Assembly: GCA_963826165.1 (NCBI GenBank)
Contig: CAWGWC010000007.1
Location: forward strand, 693,426 to 757,425
Direction: 5' to 3'
Source of the DNA: JACVRW01 sp963826165
GTDB lineage: Bacteria; Actinomycetota; Thermoleophilia; Solirubrobacterales; Thermoleophilaceae
Length of the DNA stretch: 64,000 nt
Below the pieces are notes generated by a model. The model did not search any database, was not told where the DNA came from, and saw only the letters and a program-made list of their open reading frames with translations. Positions 44,132 through 54,648 of the stretch are shown piece by piece (the first letter of the stretch is position 1; each line of letters begins with the position of its first letter). The translations under genes were made by a program, and so were the position numbers.

Positions 44132-45874
44132 CTAGCGCTCCAGACCGGCGAGCATGGCCTCGAAGACCTCGGGGCTGCGCCTGCCGATGATGGTGTCGAG
44201 ATGGCCGAGGCCTTCGAACGGGGCTATCTCGGGGGGCACAGGCGCGTGGTCCTTGAAGTGCTCGAAGGTAAGCCGCTGGCCCTCGGGCAGGAACATCCTG
44301 TTCTCGGTTCCGTAGATGAACGTGAAGGCCGCCCTGGTATCGGGCGGCCCGTCTACGTAGCTGGGCGGCAGACCTTCGACCCGCTGGGCCGGGACCAGCG
44401 CCCCCGCGCCCACGCTGTTCACCAGTTGGTTGACGAAGCCGAACGTCGAGTAGCCCAGCTCACGGCCCAGCCACTCGTGAACGTCGCGGTCGATCTCGGA
44501 GTGGCGCAGCAGCACGTCGGGACCCGCCCCGTACATGTAGTTGGCGGTAGCGCACACCGGGTTGCGGCAATCGACGTCGCGACGCACCAGGCCTGCGATC
44601 CCAGCGAAGAAGTTTGCTGGTATCGAAGGAGAGCGAATGCCCCACTGGGCGTCGTAGCCGGGCAGCACGAGGTCGGCGAGCGGCAGCATCAGGAGTTGCT
44701 TGACTCGCGATGGCAGGGTGACGCGGATGTGCAGGGAGACCGCGCTCGACACGACGTGCGTCACCTCGGGCAGCAGACCGGATACCGCGGAAGCCGTGAA
44801 GTTGATCGACCCCTGGCAGTGGACAATCGCCTTGAGCGTCGAGGCGTGGGCTCGTTGGAGCACCTTCTCAACCGCGGCCGGATGGTCGTAGCGGGCCACG
44901 TGGTCATGCGTGTAGAAGATCCCGGGGAAGTCGATCGAGCCTCTCCAGTTCTGGACCCAGACGTCGTACCTCTCCTCGAGCAGCCGCTCGGCCAGGCTGA
45001 TGCCGCTGGGCTGTCCGTAGAACAGCTGCGCGCGCACACCCGCGCCGTGGGCGAGCATCACGGGCTGTGCATTGCGGGGTATCCCGCCGCGGCGGCGCAG
45101 GTGATGGAGGTTCAACCAGACCCCGTCCTCGGTCTGGTAGGGCACGATCTCGCGCTGGAGGCCGGGATGTCCGGGGACCTCGTGCCATTCGATCAACTCG
45201 TCGTAGCTGCGCCGGCGATCACGCGGGAAACTCGGCAGGGTGTCGGCAACCGGCCGCCCGTAGTAGATCAGCGCCAGCTCGCGCAGGAAGAACCACTGGA
45301 AGCGGACGACCGCCCGCAGTCTCGACAGAAGCCCGGGCGCGTGGCCGCGAAACGAGAGCGCCTCGTGCATGACGGCCACGACGCCGAGGCGCGCGATGCC
45401 GGTGGCCACGGTGTTGGCGGGCGCCTCGTGGCCCGGCCTCTCCTCGACCTCCTCGCGGTGACCCGGGAAGAGCCGGAAGAACAGGGTCGTGGTGTCTCGC
45501 CACGAGTCGAAGTTGGGATCGTCCTCGACCAGCTTGAACCCGCGGAGCGTCAGGGGTCGGCCCAGTGGATCGCGCAGATACAGCTGGTAGCGCATTCTGG
45601 CGTGACGAGCGTCAGGCTCTCTCGCGTAGAGCTGGAACCAGCCACGCTCCACCATCAGCCGCCCGCCCAGCTCGTCGCATTCGAGGAAGCCATCGGCGCG
45701 AGCACGGACGCTGCGATCGGCCAGGAAGCTGTCCAAGTCGCCAATGCGGATGGTCAGGCGCAGCTTGACCGTGGTGCCCTGGCTGCGACCGGCGCGCATT
45801 GCCTGGTTGTGGTCGGTCTCGTCGAACGAAAGCCAACCCTTCATCCACTCCTTGAACTGCACTCCGCGCCGCAC
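44132..45874 (-). CDS. Esterase/lipase partner of a GMC oxidoreductase
   Basis: A 580-aa protein. The N-terminal 200 residues hold a beta-rich domain (FLECDELGGRLMVERGWFQL, YQLYLRDPLGRPLTLRGFK), and the C-terminal 330 an alpha/beta hydrolase with MLAHGAGVRAQLF, the nucleophile region KAIVHCQGSINFT and a late FEGLGHLDTIIG. This domain pair is familiar as the hydrolase part of actinobacterial cholesterol-oxidase-like proteins. It sits four bases downstream of a GMC oxidoreductase gene on the same strand, which supports joint action on a sterol- or lipid-like substrate. The substrate is inferred only. Confidence 0.7.
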   Translation of the reverse strand: MRRGVQFKEWMKGWLSFDETDHNQAMRAGRSQGTTVKLRLTIRIGDLDSFLADRSVRARADGFLECDELGGRLMVERGWFQLYAREPDARHARMRYQLYLRDPLGRPLTLRGFKLVEDDPNFDSWRDTTTLFFRLFPGHREEVEERPGHEAPANTVATGIARLGVVAVMHEALSFRGHAPGLLSRLRAVVRFQWFFLRELALIYYGRPVADTLPSFPRDRRRSYDELIEWHEVPGHPGLQREIVPYQTEDGVWLNLHHLRRRGGIPRNAQPVMLAHGAGVRAQLFYGQPSGISLAERLLEERYDVWVQNWRGSIDFPGIFYTHDHVARYDHPAAVEKVLQRAHASTLKAIVHCQGSINFTASAVSGLLPEVTHVVSSAVSLHIRVTLPSRVKQLLMLPLADLVLPGYDAQWGIRSPSIPANFFAGIAGLVRRDVDCRNPVCATANYMYGAGPDVLLRHSEIDRDVHEWLGRELGYSTFGFVNQLVNSVGAGALVPAQRVEGLPPSYVDGPPDTRAAFTFIYGTENRMFLPEGQRLTFEHFKDHAPVPPEIAPFEGLGHLDTIIGRRSPEVFEAMLAGLER

Positions 45875-45878
45875 GGGC

Positions 45879-47579
45879 CTAGCCCGCCCGCTCGATCATG
45901 CGCTCGGCGAAACGGTCGGCCAGGGCGGCGATGGTGAACGAGGGATTGGGCCCCACCGGTCCCGGCATCACCGAGCCGTCTGCCACGAAGAGGCCGGCGT
46001 GCCCGAAGACCTCACCCCATTCGTTGACCACACCGTCCTCGCGTTTCAGGGCCATCGCACAGCCGCCCACCGGGTGGCTGGTCAGCGCCCGGCTGCGGCG
46101 CACGAGCATCCGTGGCCCCAGCCGCCCACCGAGCTGGTGGGCCAGCCGCCGCGCGATGGACTGCTGGTGGTTGTAGTAGGGGGCCGAGGCGCCGTTGGGA
46201 TTCCAGTCGAGCTCGAGCTCGTCGCCGGCCAGCCGCAACCGCCCACCCTGCACGTCGCAGCCCAGGGACAGGAGCACCATCATCGCGCTGGACGAGCGCC
46301 CGCTCCCGAACAGCCGAGCCAGATCGCCGCTTAGGTGGGTCAGGCGCCGGCCGCGCAGCCGCGCAAGCGTGCGGCGCACCACGACGCCGCGCATCGCCCA
46401 CAGGTCCTCGGGCACCTCGGGGGCGTGCCACAGCCACTCGGTGAAGGCCGGACCGCCGCCGTCCTGGATCCACATCTGGCGTCCGTCCGCCTCATCCCTC
46501 GACGGCCGGGCGCCGGTGGTGATGGCCGTGCCTCGGCTCGGGTGCAGGTAGCGCCAATTGCGCTCGCGCCGCCGCCCACCGGGCTCGCGGCAGTTGCGGG
46601 CCACGGCCAGCATGTCGCCGTTGCTGGAGTAGCCCCGTCCCAGCGCGCGGCTCAGGCCCGGCAGCGCGGCGCGGTTGGCGAGCAGCAGGCGAGTCGAGTT
46701 GAAGGTGCCGGCGGCCAGCACCACGATCTTCGCCCTGACGACGCGGTCCACGTCCGTGCTGGGATCGAGCAGGTCCTTGCGCTGACCCTCCCGGGCGCTC
46801 AGGTGCTGCAGGTAGCGGACCTCGTAGCCCTTCCCCGCCGGCGTGATGGCCACGGCCTCGCAGCACGTCCGGATCTCGGCCTCGGCCTCCTTGGCCGCGC
46901 TCAGATAGTTGAAGTCGAGCGTGTTCTTCGCGCCCTCGTTGCAGCCCACGTCACACTCGCCGATCAGGCGGCAGGCGTAGCGGGGACGCTGGTGGAGATT
47001 GTTGTCGTCGGGCAGCGGCGCACCGGGTTGGGGCTCTCCGGAGCCGTCGTCGAAGGAGACCGCCAGCGGAGGCCGCTCGACCTCCAGGCCGATTGCCGCA
47101 GCTGCTCTCTCGAAGGCCACCGTCTTGGGCGTGGTGGCGTCGTACTCACTCGGGTAGGTCCGCGGGCGCAGGACCCTCTCCACCTCGTCGTAGTGCGGCT
47201 CGAGGGCCTCGCGGTCGAGCGGCCACGGGCGGTCCTTCTCGCCGTCGAACCAGACGAAGCTGTCCTCCGGCTTGCGCAACATCACGTTCGCGTAGATCAG
47301 CGAGCCGCCGCCGAGCCCGCTCGCCACGAGCGCGGTCACGTGCGCAAAGGACCACACGTCGAAGAGCCCGTGCAGACCCGTCGCCGGATCCCAGAAGTTC
47401 TCCCGGAGTCCTCGCGGCGTGCGGGGAAACGAACCGGGCGGATAGGGCCGGCCGCGTTCGAGTACGAGCACCCTCTTGACTCCCGCCTCCGCCAGCCGGC
47501 ACGCGGCTACGGCGCCGCCGAAACCGGAGCCCACCACGACGGCATCGAAACGATCGGTGTGCGAGTCCGCGGGCGTCAT
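45879..47579 (-). CDS. GMC-family FAD oxidoreductase (cholesterol-oxidase-like)
   Basis: A 566-aa flavoprotein from ATG 47579. The dinucleotide fold is DAVVVGSGFGGAVAACRLAE, the second FAD segment is GLGGGSLIYANVML, IVVLAAGTFNSTRLLL lies mid-protein, and the C-terminal GMC active-site region is LTSHPVGGCAM followed by LFVADGSVMPGPVGPNPSF. No signal peptide is seen. The arrangement with the esterase gene mirrors cholesterol-oxidase loci. Upstream in-frame ATG/GTG codons to 47849 overlap the divergent gene and were not used. Confidence 0.8.
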   Translation of the reverse strand: MTPADSHTDRFDAVVVGSGFGGAVAACRLAEAGVKRVLVLERGRPYPPGSFPRTPRGLRENFWDPATGLHGLFDVWSFAHVTALVASGLGGGSLIYANVMLRKPEDSFVWFDGEKDRPWPLDREALEPHYDEVERVLRPRTYPSEYDATTPKTVAFERAAAAIGLEVERPPLAVSFDDGSGEPQPGAPLPDDNNLHQRPRYACRLIGECDVGCNEGAKNTLDFNYLSAAKEAEAEIRTCCEAVAITPAGKGYEVRYLQHLSAREGQRKDLLDPSTDVDRVVRAKIVVLAAGTFNSTRLLLANRAALPGLSRALGRGYSSNGDMLAVARNCREPGGRRRERNWRYLHPSRGTAITTGARPSRDEADGRQMWIQDGGGPAFTEWLWHAPEVPEDLWAMRGVVVRRTLARLRGRRLTHLSGDLARLFGSGRSSSAMMVLLSLGCDVQGGRLRLAGDELELDWNPNGASAPYYNHQQSIARRLAHQLGGRLGPRMLVRRSRALTSHPVGGCAMALKREDGVVNEWGEVFGHAGLFVADGSVMPGPVGPNPSFTIAALADRFAERMIERAG

Positions 47580-47637
47580 TGCCCTCGGGCCCACCATACC
47601 CTTGAACCGGCCCCGCTGCCGGGCGTAATGTTGCTTC

Positions 47638-48171
47638 GTGGAACGCTCTCGCGTCAAGCGCTGGGGAGCGGTCACGGCGCTCACCCCTCTGCACCGCGGC
47701 TGGTCCCCGTGGCTGCGACTCGTGTTCCGCTTCGGGTCGTTGACCAACATCGCCGCGCGGCCGATATTGCGGTCCCGGGTCATCGGTCTGGCGCGCTGGA
47801 CCTTATTGCCGCGCCGCGGCAAGACGGACACGATGGTCTTCGAGACCAACTGGTCGGGAGAGTGGGAGAACTACATCGCCGACCTCGGCCGGATGATGCC
47901 CCTGCAGTGGCGCTCGATCTGGGGCGGCACGGAGCGCTTTCCCGGGCCCCTGCCGACCACCGATCTGCTGGCGTGGGTCGACACCATCGACCACGGAGCC
48001 GACCACTTCTACACGGGCTACCGCAAGAGCGCAACCACTCAGGACGTGATCAGGGCGCTTGCCCTCAGGCCCCGGCTCAGGCGCCTCATCCGGGAGGTCG
48101 ACGGGCTGGGGCCCGACGAGTTCGCGCGGCGCTGGCGCCGCTTCACGACCGACGTTCAGGATCTGGTCTAG
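47638..48171 (+). CDS. Small DyP-operon protein A, unknown function
   Basis: A 177-aa protein (GTG start) with ARWTLLPRRGKTDTMVFETN followed by a WSGEWENYIADLGRM segment. The same pattern (ARFVILP then FFSSRFDVAPESYIGAL) occurs in the next gene, so the two appear to be paralogous ferredoxin-like domains. It is the first gene of a three-gene operon with a DyP peroxidase, divergent from the GMC gene with 58 bases between. The function is unknown. Confidence 0.65.
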   Translation: MERSRVKRWGAVTALTPLHRGWSPWLRLVFRFGSLTNIAARPILRSRVIGLARWTLLPRRGKTDTMVFETNWSGEWENYIADLGRMMPLQWRSIWGGTERFPGPLPTTDLLAWVDTIDHGADHFYTGYRKSATTQDVIRALALRPRLRRLIREVDGLGPDEFARRWRRFTTDVQDLV

Positions 48172-48641
48172 TGACCGGCGATCTGGTCGTGGTCGCGCCG
48201 GTGGTGCCGACCCGCGAGGCGGCGCTGCGCCGGCACCTGCGCAGCCTCGACCCGAGCCCGCTGAAGGACTTCAGATACGAGACCCATTTCGCCCGCTTCG
48301 TGATCCTGCCGGTGGACGGTCCCCAGCTGTTCTTCTCGAGCCGTTTCGACGTGGCCCCGGAGAGCTACATCGGCGCGCTCTCCCGGCTGCCCGCTGCGGC
48401 CACGATATGGGCTCACTGCCAGTCGGCTGACGATCTCACCCACCCCGAGGCCTTGCGCGGCTACCTGACCCGTCACCGCCTGAGGTCGCCGTACATCCTG
48501 CCCGCCTGGGCCAAGGTCTCGGTGGGAGAGATCAACGAGGCGCTCCGCGTGCGCGCCCGGCTATCCGAGCTTGTGGTGGCGGCGCCGGCGCTCGGGCCCG
48601 CCGGCCTGGTCCACGCCTTTCGGGAGACGTTCGTGCAGTGA
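48171..48641 (+). CDS. Small DyP-operon protein B, paralogue of protein A
   Basis: A 156-aa protein starting at GTG 48171, overlapping the stop of the preceding gene (TAGTG). VVVAPVVPTREAALRRHL is a dimeric alpha/beta-barrel-like start, followed by HFARFVILPVDGPQLFFSSR and IWAHCQSADDLTHPEAL. It overlaps the DyP gene start by four bases, so all three are coupled. It may assist or regulate the peroxidase; this is inferred from context. Confidence 0.65.
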   Translation: MTGDLVVVAPVVPTREAALRRHLRSLDPSPLKDFRYETHFARFVILPVDGPQLFFSSRFDVAPESYIGALSRLPAAATIWAHCQSADDLTHPEALRGYLTRHRLRSPYILPAWAKVSVGEINEALRVRARLSELVVAAPALGPAGLVHAFRETFVQ

Positions 48642-49954
48642 CGCTCGACCGCAGCGACCTTCAGGGCAACATCCTGCGCGGCTACACGCACCGCCACGCG
48701 GGCTACCTGTTCGTCGAGGTCCGAGACGCGGGTGCGGGCAGGCGCCTGCTCTCCGAGCTCATCGACCCCGTGACCACGGCGCGCGAGTGGGAAACCGGCA
48801 ACGGGCCGGAATCGACGCTCAACGTGGCGCTCACGGCAGCCGGCCTGGAGGCGATCGGGGTCGACTCGGCGGTGCGGGCGACGTTTCCGGAGGATTTCCG
48901 CGCCGGCATGCGCGCCCGCGCCAAGCGGCTGGGCGACGTGCGGGCGAACGCTCCGAAGCGCTGGGAGAAGGGACTTCGAGACCTCTCGGCGCACCTGTTG
49001 CTCACCGTCTACGGAAGCGAGGATGGCATCCGCGACGAGGCGCTCGGCGCCTGGAAGGAGCGGGTCGACGCGGACCCCGGGCTGCGCTGCGGCTACGAGC
49101 AGCTCGCCGACCAGCTCGAGGACGCACGCGAGCACTTCGGGTTTCGGGACGGCTTCTCCCAGCCCGCGGTCGAGGGCAGCCGGCGCAGCGCTCGGGGCGA
49201 GGGGGTCATGCGGCGTTTCTGGCGCTGGCGCGAGCTGCGGCTGGGCGAGTTCGTGCTCGGCCATCGCGACGAGGACGGCGTGGTCCCGGCGCGCGGGGTT
49301 CCCCTCCTCTACAACGGCACCTTCATGGTGTGGCGCAAGCTCCACCAGGACGTGGCCCTGTTTCGCCGCTGGGTCCGAGACGAGGCGGGCGGGGACCCCG
49401 ACGAGGAGGACTGGGTCAGGGCCAAGATCGTGGGGCGCTGGCCCAACGGCGACTCGCTGGTGCGCACCCCCGACGGCCACACTCCGCGCGGAAAGCGCAA
49501 TCGCTTTCGTTACTCCCGAGACAAGGAGGGCCTGCGCTGTCCGGTGGGCGCTCACGTGCGGCGAGCCAACCCTCGCGATGGGCTGGGCTGGCGGACCGAG
49601 CGCACGAGGCGCAGCCGCCTGCTGCGGCGAGGCATGCCCTACGGAGCGGAGCTGCCTGAGGGGGCCCTTGAGGACGACCGTCAGAAGCGCGGACTGATTT
49701 TCGTCTGCCTCAACGCGAGCATCGCGCGGCAGTTTGAGCTCGTGCAGAGCCACTGGCTCAACGACGGCGACGCCTTCGGCCTCGGCTCCGACCGCGACTT
49801 CCTGCTCGGCCGCGCAGATCCGGCGGGGAAGATGACCGTGCCCGGCGATCCTCCGCGTTTCTTCTCGCCTCAGCAGCAGTTCGTGCGAATGCGAGGGGGC
49901 GAGTACCTGTTCGTGCCGGGGATGACGGCGCTGGAGGCGTTGGCGGCCGGCTAG
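48638..49954 (+). CDS. DyP-type heme peroxidase
   Basis: A 438-aa dye-decolorising-type peroxidase. The distal motif GFRDGFSQPAVEG carries the catalytic Asp of the GxxDG signature, and the proximal heme ligand is the His in CPVGAHVRRANPRD. A C-terminal FFSPQQQFVRMRGGEYLFVP completes the family pattern. There is no Tat or Sec signal, so it is probably cytoplasmic. It starts at GTG, coupled to the preceding gene. The opposite-strand regulator's stop overlaps its end. Confidence 0.85.
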   Translation: MTLDRSDLQGNILRGYTHRHAGYLFVEVRDAGAGRRLLSELIDPVTTAREWETGNGPESTLNVALTAAGLEAIGVDSAVRATFPEDFRAGMRARAKRLGDVRANAPKRWEKGLRDLSAHLLLTVYGSEDGIRDEALGAWKERVDADPGLRCGYEQLADQLEDAREHFGFRDGFSQPAVEGSRRSARGEGVMRRFWRWRELRLGEFVLGHRDEDGVVPARGVPLLYNGTFMVWRKLHQDVALFRRWVRDEAGGDPDEEDWVRAKIVGRWPNGDSLVRTPDGHTPRGKRNRFRYSRDKEGLRCPVGAHVRRANPRDGLGWRTERTRRSRLLRRGMPYGAELPEGALEDDRQKRGLIFVCLNASIARQFELVQSHWLNDGDAFGLGSDRDFLLGRADPAGKMTVPGDPPRFFSPQQQFVRMRGGEYLFVPGMTALEALAAG

Positions 49955-52900
49955 GGACCAGTCTCGACCTGCCAGGAGATCGGGTGGTCCGGGTCGGGCT
50001 CGTAGCTGCAGAAGGTCCCGGTCTTGATCGAGCGGGCGAGCTGGCGGCCGAGGCGCGCATCGTGCGCCTCGATGCGCCGCAGCGTCTTGCGAATGGCCCT
50101 GGTGGCGTTCACGCGGGCGCGCTCGGCGTCGGAGGCGGCGGGGCGGTCGCGCCCTCCCAGGCCGGTGGCCGCGGCCAGCTCGTGGGCGATCTCCTCGTAT
50201 TCGGTTCTGGCGTGGGCGGCTCGCTCGGGATCGTTCATCGCCTCGGCCTCGTCGATCGTCTCCTGGAGGTCGTCGAGGCGGGCGCGGTAGGCGGCCTTGG
50301 CCTGGGGGTCGAGCAGGGCGCCGACGCCGGCCTGACCGCCCGTGTGCAGCTCCTCGGTCGCCACCGCGGCCGGGACTGTTTCCTCGCTGCCGTGACCCTC
50401 ATCCCGGCCGATGATCTCGAGCGCGTGGAACTCCACGCCCGGGTTGGCCAGCAGCAGGGCGAGGTGGTGCAGGCCCTTCACGTCCTTGAGGCGCACCATG
50501 CGCCCGCCGGCGATCAGGGTCCAGAAGTCGCCCTCGCGCTGCAGGCTGCCGGTGGCCTCCTCCTGGGTCCGCTTCGCCGGCTCCGCCGCGGGCTCCTGCT
50601 TGCCCTTCAGCAGCCGGGCGGCCTCGTCCTCCACGCGGCGCATGCCGAGCTCGGCGGCGAGCGGCCTGGGCGCGAGCGGCCGCCTCCGCGTCGCCCGCGA
50701 TCCTCGCCTCGTCGAGGTCGCACAGGGCAAGCGAGGGACGCGACCCCGCCCGCTCGGCCTGGGCGCGGGCCGCTGTGAGGTGCGCCTTCGCCTCCTCGGT
50801 CCGGCCGAGAACGCAGGCCAGCCGGCCGAGCGAGCGGTCGACCGGCCACAGCACCGCCGCGCTGGGCGACACGACCCAGCGACCGCTGTAGGGCTCGAGC
50901 CAGCCGTAGAGCAGCTCGGACCGTTGCTCGTCGCCGAGCTCGGCGGCCGTGTCGGCCAGCAGCGCCAGCATCACGAGGTGGGTGTTGTCGCGCGGGAGGC
51001 CCTCGAGGCCGTCGGCGGTGAGCCGTTCGAGCTCGCGCCGGGCCTCCGCCGGCCGCTCGGCCTGGACGAGCAGCGCGGTGAAGGCACAGCGCAGGGCGAC
51101 CATGCCGGGCTGGGCGCTCGACATCGCTCCGAGGGGAGCCTCGAGCTCGAACAGGCGGCCCTGGAGCAGCCGGATGACGATGAGGGTGGCGGTCGAGGCG
51201 AGCTCGGACACCGATCCGCGCACGCGCCGGCCGATCTCGGCCGACTCGGCGATGCCCTGCTCGGCGTCGTCGAAGCGGCCCTCCCCCACGGCGCGCATCG
51301 CCTTGTGCAGGGGGTGGAAGACCATGGCGCGGGGCTGGCGCAGGGTGTTGGCCATGTGCTCGACGCGGGCGATCTCCTGGTCCACGGCGGCCACGTCACC
51401 GGCCTCGAGCAGCACCGAGATGCGCCAGTTGCGGACGACCATCTCCATCTCGCTGTCGCCCAGGCGCCGGCTCAGCTCGAGCAGCTCGACGCTGTCGCCC
51501 AGTTGCTCGGTGATCGAGTCGGGGCCCCAGCCGGCGAGCAGCGCGCGGCCGAGGACGTACTCGAGCGTCTCGGCGGAGGCGCGATCCTCGTAGGTCGCGT
51601 GCTCCTCGCGGGCCAGCGCGACGGCCTCTGTTGACAGCCGGCGCACCCGCTCGCTCTCCGGCGACCAGTAGAGAGCCACCGCCAGCAGCCCCTTCACGCG
51701 GGCCAGCATCCCGCCGGCCGGGTCCTGGCCGAGGCGCTCGATCGACTGCTCGGCCAGCTTCACGAGCTCGTCGTCCACGCCGAAGGACAGTCCCCAGATG
51801 CCGCAGGCCAGGGTGGCGCGGGCCAGTCCGTGGGAGTCGTCGAGGAGGCGGGCGACCTCGGCCGCCTGGACGAGGGTGCGACGCGCCTGCTCGGTGTCGC
51901 CCGCGCGGGTCTGGGCCTCTCCGAGGGATTGCAGGAGGGCGACGCTGCCGTTGCCGCCGGCGCCCTCGAGGGCCTCCAGCGCTCGCTGGTACATGGTGGC
52001 GGCCTCGTCGTAGGCGAACTGGCCCATGGCGCGGTCGCCGGCCCTGCTCGCGTAGTCGACCCCGCGCTCAGGGCCGTCGAGGGGAGCGGCCTCGAGGAAA
52101 TGGTGGGCGAGCTCGTTGAGCCGCGCGTCGACCCGGTCGCCGGCGAGCTTCTCGAAGGTCTCGCCCACGTCGCGGTGGAGAGCGATGCGCCGGCTGGGCT
52201 TGAGGCCGTCGTAGAGGGTGGCCTGGACCAGGGCGTGGCTGAAGGCGAACTGCTCCGCCGATTCCGGCACGGGATGCACCAGCCCGATCTGCCCCGCCGC
52301 CTCGATCAGCCCGAGCAGCTCCTCACGGGGTTTGTCGGTGGCCGTGGAGAGGGTGGTGACGCTGAAGCGGTCGCCGATGACCGACGCGACGCCGAGGACC
52401 TCCTGGGCTTGTTCGGGAAGCGGCGCAAGGCGCTGCGAGATCGTCTCCCGAACACCCTCGGGCAGGGGGAGAGCGGCGGTGGTTGCTCGCTCGCTGTCGC
52501 CGAGGCGATCCTCGGCGTCGAGGAGGGTCACCAGCTCGCCCACGAACAGCGGGTTGCCGCCGGTGAGCTCGCGGAGGTGCTCGACGAGCTGGTCGGACGC
52601 ACCGCCCTCGCTCATCTGCTCGATGAGACTGCGGATGCCTTCGGTTTCCAGACCCGTCAGCGCGATACGCCGGCTCCAGCCCAGGAGATCCGCGGGCAGC
52701 GCCGTCCCCTGGCCCTCGAAGTTCATCTCGGCGTCGCGATAGGTCGCGAGAAGCAGGATGGGCAGGTCCTGGAGGGAGCGGGCGACGAAGCCGAGGGTCT
52801 GCAGGGAGGCCTCGTCGGCCCAATGGAGGTCGTCGAAGACGACGACGAGGGGTGTGTCTCGCGTGGCGAGCCGAAGCAGCTCGACCAGGGCGTCGTAGGC

Positions 52901-53332
52901 GAGGAAGCGGCCCTCGTCGGTGGACGCCTTCTCGCGCGCGGCCTCGGGCCGGTCGGTGAGCTCGGGCACGATCTCGGCGAGGTGTGTCGCCTTCGCTCCG
53001 AGTTCAGCCAGCAGATCTTCCTGTTGTGGGTTCTCGCGTACGAGAGCGCGCACGACCTGAACCCAGGGCCAATAGGCAGGCGCCGCGCCGCCCGACCAAC
53101 CGACGCCCCAGGCGGTATGGGCACCACGCGCCTCGGCCTCGTCCGACAGGGTTCTCGCGAGGCTCGTCTTGCCGATCCCGGGCTCCCCGGCGAGCAGCAC
53201 GACGGTGCCGTGGCCGGCGATCGCCTGCTCGAGCCCGGAGGTCAGCTCAGCCAGCTCCCGCTCGCGCCCGACGAGGGTCCCACCAGCGTGACCGTGGCGC
53301 GAAATCCGTCCAGATGAAGGCTTGTCAGCCAT
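49951..53332 (-). CDS. Large AAA-ATPase/TPR regulator, apparent frameshift
   Basis: A STAND-type regulator of about 1126 aa when restored. Residues 20-60 carry Walker A (LLAGEPGIGKTSLARTL), Walker B is LVVVFDDLHWADEASL near residue 170, and TPR-like helices span about 420-900. The assembled frame then degrades at nt about 50662 into Arg-rich sequence ending at 50399. Removing one base gives ALAAELGMRRVEDEAARLL and leads into FWTLIAGGRMVRLKDVKGLH, a C-terminal domain common in Thermoleophilia regulators, ending at 49951. There is no LuxR HTH. The role and signal are unknown. Confidence 0.75.
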
Positions 53333-53432
53333 AGCGGCAGGGCCGTGCCGAGCTCGCTTCGACTCTAAGGGCTTGGGGGTGGGCGCGCCACCGTTCTAGG
53401 CGTTCCCGTGTCGGGGGGCCTATGGTTGGGGT

Positions 53433-53891
53433 GTGAGCGACCAAGCGAAAATCGACCAGCTGCTCAGGGACCTGGACTGGCAGATCTCCCAGCTCAAGCC
53501 GCGCGGCATCAAGACAGACGCCGGAAATACGTACAACCCGGCCCACTACAAGCGCGGCCTGGCCGCCGCCAGCGAGAAGGGCGGGAACGAGGTGGTCGAG
53601 TTCATTCGCCGCTACCTCTACAAGCCACCGAGCGCCGGCTACCTGAAGCTGGAGGAGGCCGACGCGCTCGACCTGTCCTGCGAGTGGCTGGTAATGGACG
53701 AGGAGAAGCCCTACGCCTCGCTGTTCACGGACGAAGACCGCACGGCGGCCCGCGAGCGGCTGGGTCCACAGATCGAGGCCATAAGGGGCCGCAAGGCAAA
53801 GCACCGGGCCGGGGTCATCGCGTGGCGCAACGAGTCACGGGCGAAGCAGGGCAAGCCGCCGTTGACGGACGAGCAGCTGTCGCTGAGCTGA
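53433..53891 (+). CDS. Hypothetical charged protein
   Basis: A 152-aa product from GTG 53433, not recognised. It is helical and charged (IDQLLRDLDWQISQLKPRGI, NEVVEFIRRYLYKPPSAGYL, RTAARERLGPQIEAIRGRKA), with no signal peptide or TM. Codon use looks like the chromosome rather than the island. It is the last clearly chromosomal gene before the tRNA-like remnant. Confidence 0.6.
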   Translation: MSDQAKIDQLLRDLDWQISQLKPRGIKTDAGNTYNPAHYKRGLAAASEKGGNEVVEFIRRYLYKPPSAGYLKLEEADALDLSCEWLVMDEEKPYASLFTDEDRTAARERLGPQIEAIRGRKAKHRAGVIAWRNESRAKQGKPPLTDEQLSLS

Positions 53892-54181
53892 GGGGAGTTG
53901 GGGAGCCGGCCAGGGATCAGCCGATTGACCCCACACCCGCCCGATCAGTAAGCACGCTTCAGTCGATGACGCTCACTGGCTGGCAAGACCACGAGCATGC
54001 AGAGCCCGACGAGGGGTGGCGTAGCCGATGCTCGGGAAGCGGGGGTCTGCCGTCGCGGCGCTGCGCCGCCGCCGGAGCACGCGAGCGGCTCGACGACGCA
54101 CCCCGCGTGCAAATTGATGCCCGTCAGCACCGTCGGCATCACACCGGTACGACGCCCTCCGCTAGCAGAGTCTTTGGTTAG
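53892..54181. other. Gene-free stretch before the tRNA-like remnant
   Basis: About 290 bases with no convincing gene, terminator or promoter seen. A minus-strand frame of 96 codons (53945-54235) begins inside the tRNA-like sequence and is a translation artefact of it. Confidence 0.5.
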
Positions 54182-54260
<79 letters not shown>

Positions 54261-54306
54261 TAGTGGCTGGGTTGACGCTCTGGCAGGTGGGCTGAGTTTT
54301 GCTCGA

Positions 54307-54645
54307 TTGGTACCTGGTGTGGTACCTCGAACCCGTTCGGATTACTGTCTGTGCGTGGGATTCGAACTCCGTGGCTACACCATCCTGTCGTACGGGGAGT
54401 TCACTGAACTGACGCGTACCATGGCGCCTGGCGCGGAGGCTCCACCGGATCTCGTAGCGTGGTTCTCAGGCGAGCGCCTGTCACCGCAAACGCTCCGAAC
54501 CGGGCTTAAGCGGTGCGCGGTGCAGGTGCAGGACCAGCGGGGCCAAGAGCTGCTGTCGCTTGCGTCGCGCCGACTGCGGCTCGCCCTCGGGCGCGATGAG
54601 CTCTCGTTCGAGCCGCTCCCGCCAGCGGAGCTGGGCGAACTTTAG
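54307..54645 (+). CDS. Hypothetical island protein
   Basis: Up to 112 aa, not recognised. The start is uncertain: GTG 54355 (GFELRGYTILSYGEFTELTR) may be better than the ATG-equivalent at 54307. The C-terminal half is helical (ELLSLASRRLRLALGRDELS). It lies three bases before the nuclease/EVE-like gene, so the two may be a pair. Confidence 0.45.
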   Translation: MVPGVVPRTRSDYCLCVGFELRGYTILSYGEFTELTRTMAPGAEAPPDLVAWFSGERLSPQTLRTGLKRCAVQVQDQRGQELLSLASRRLRLALGRDELSFEPLPPAELGEL

Positions 54646-54648
54646 GGA

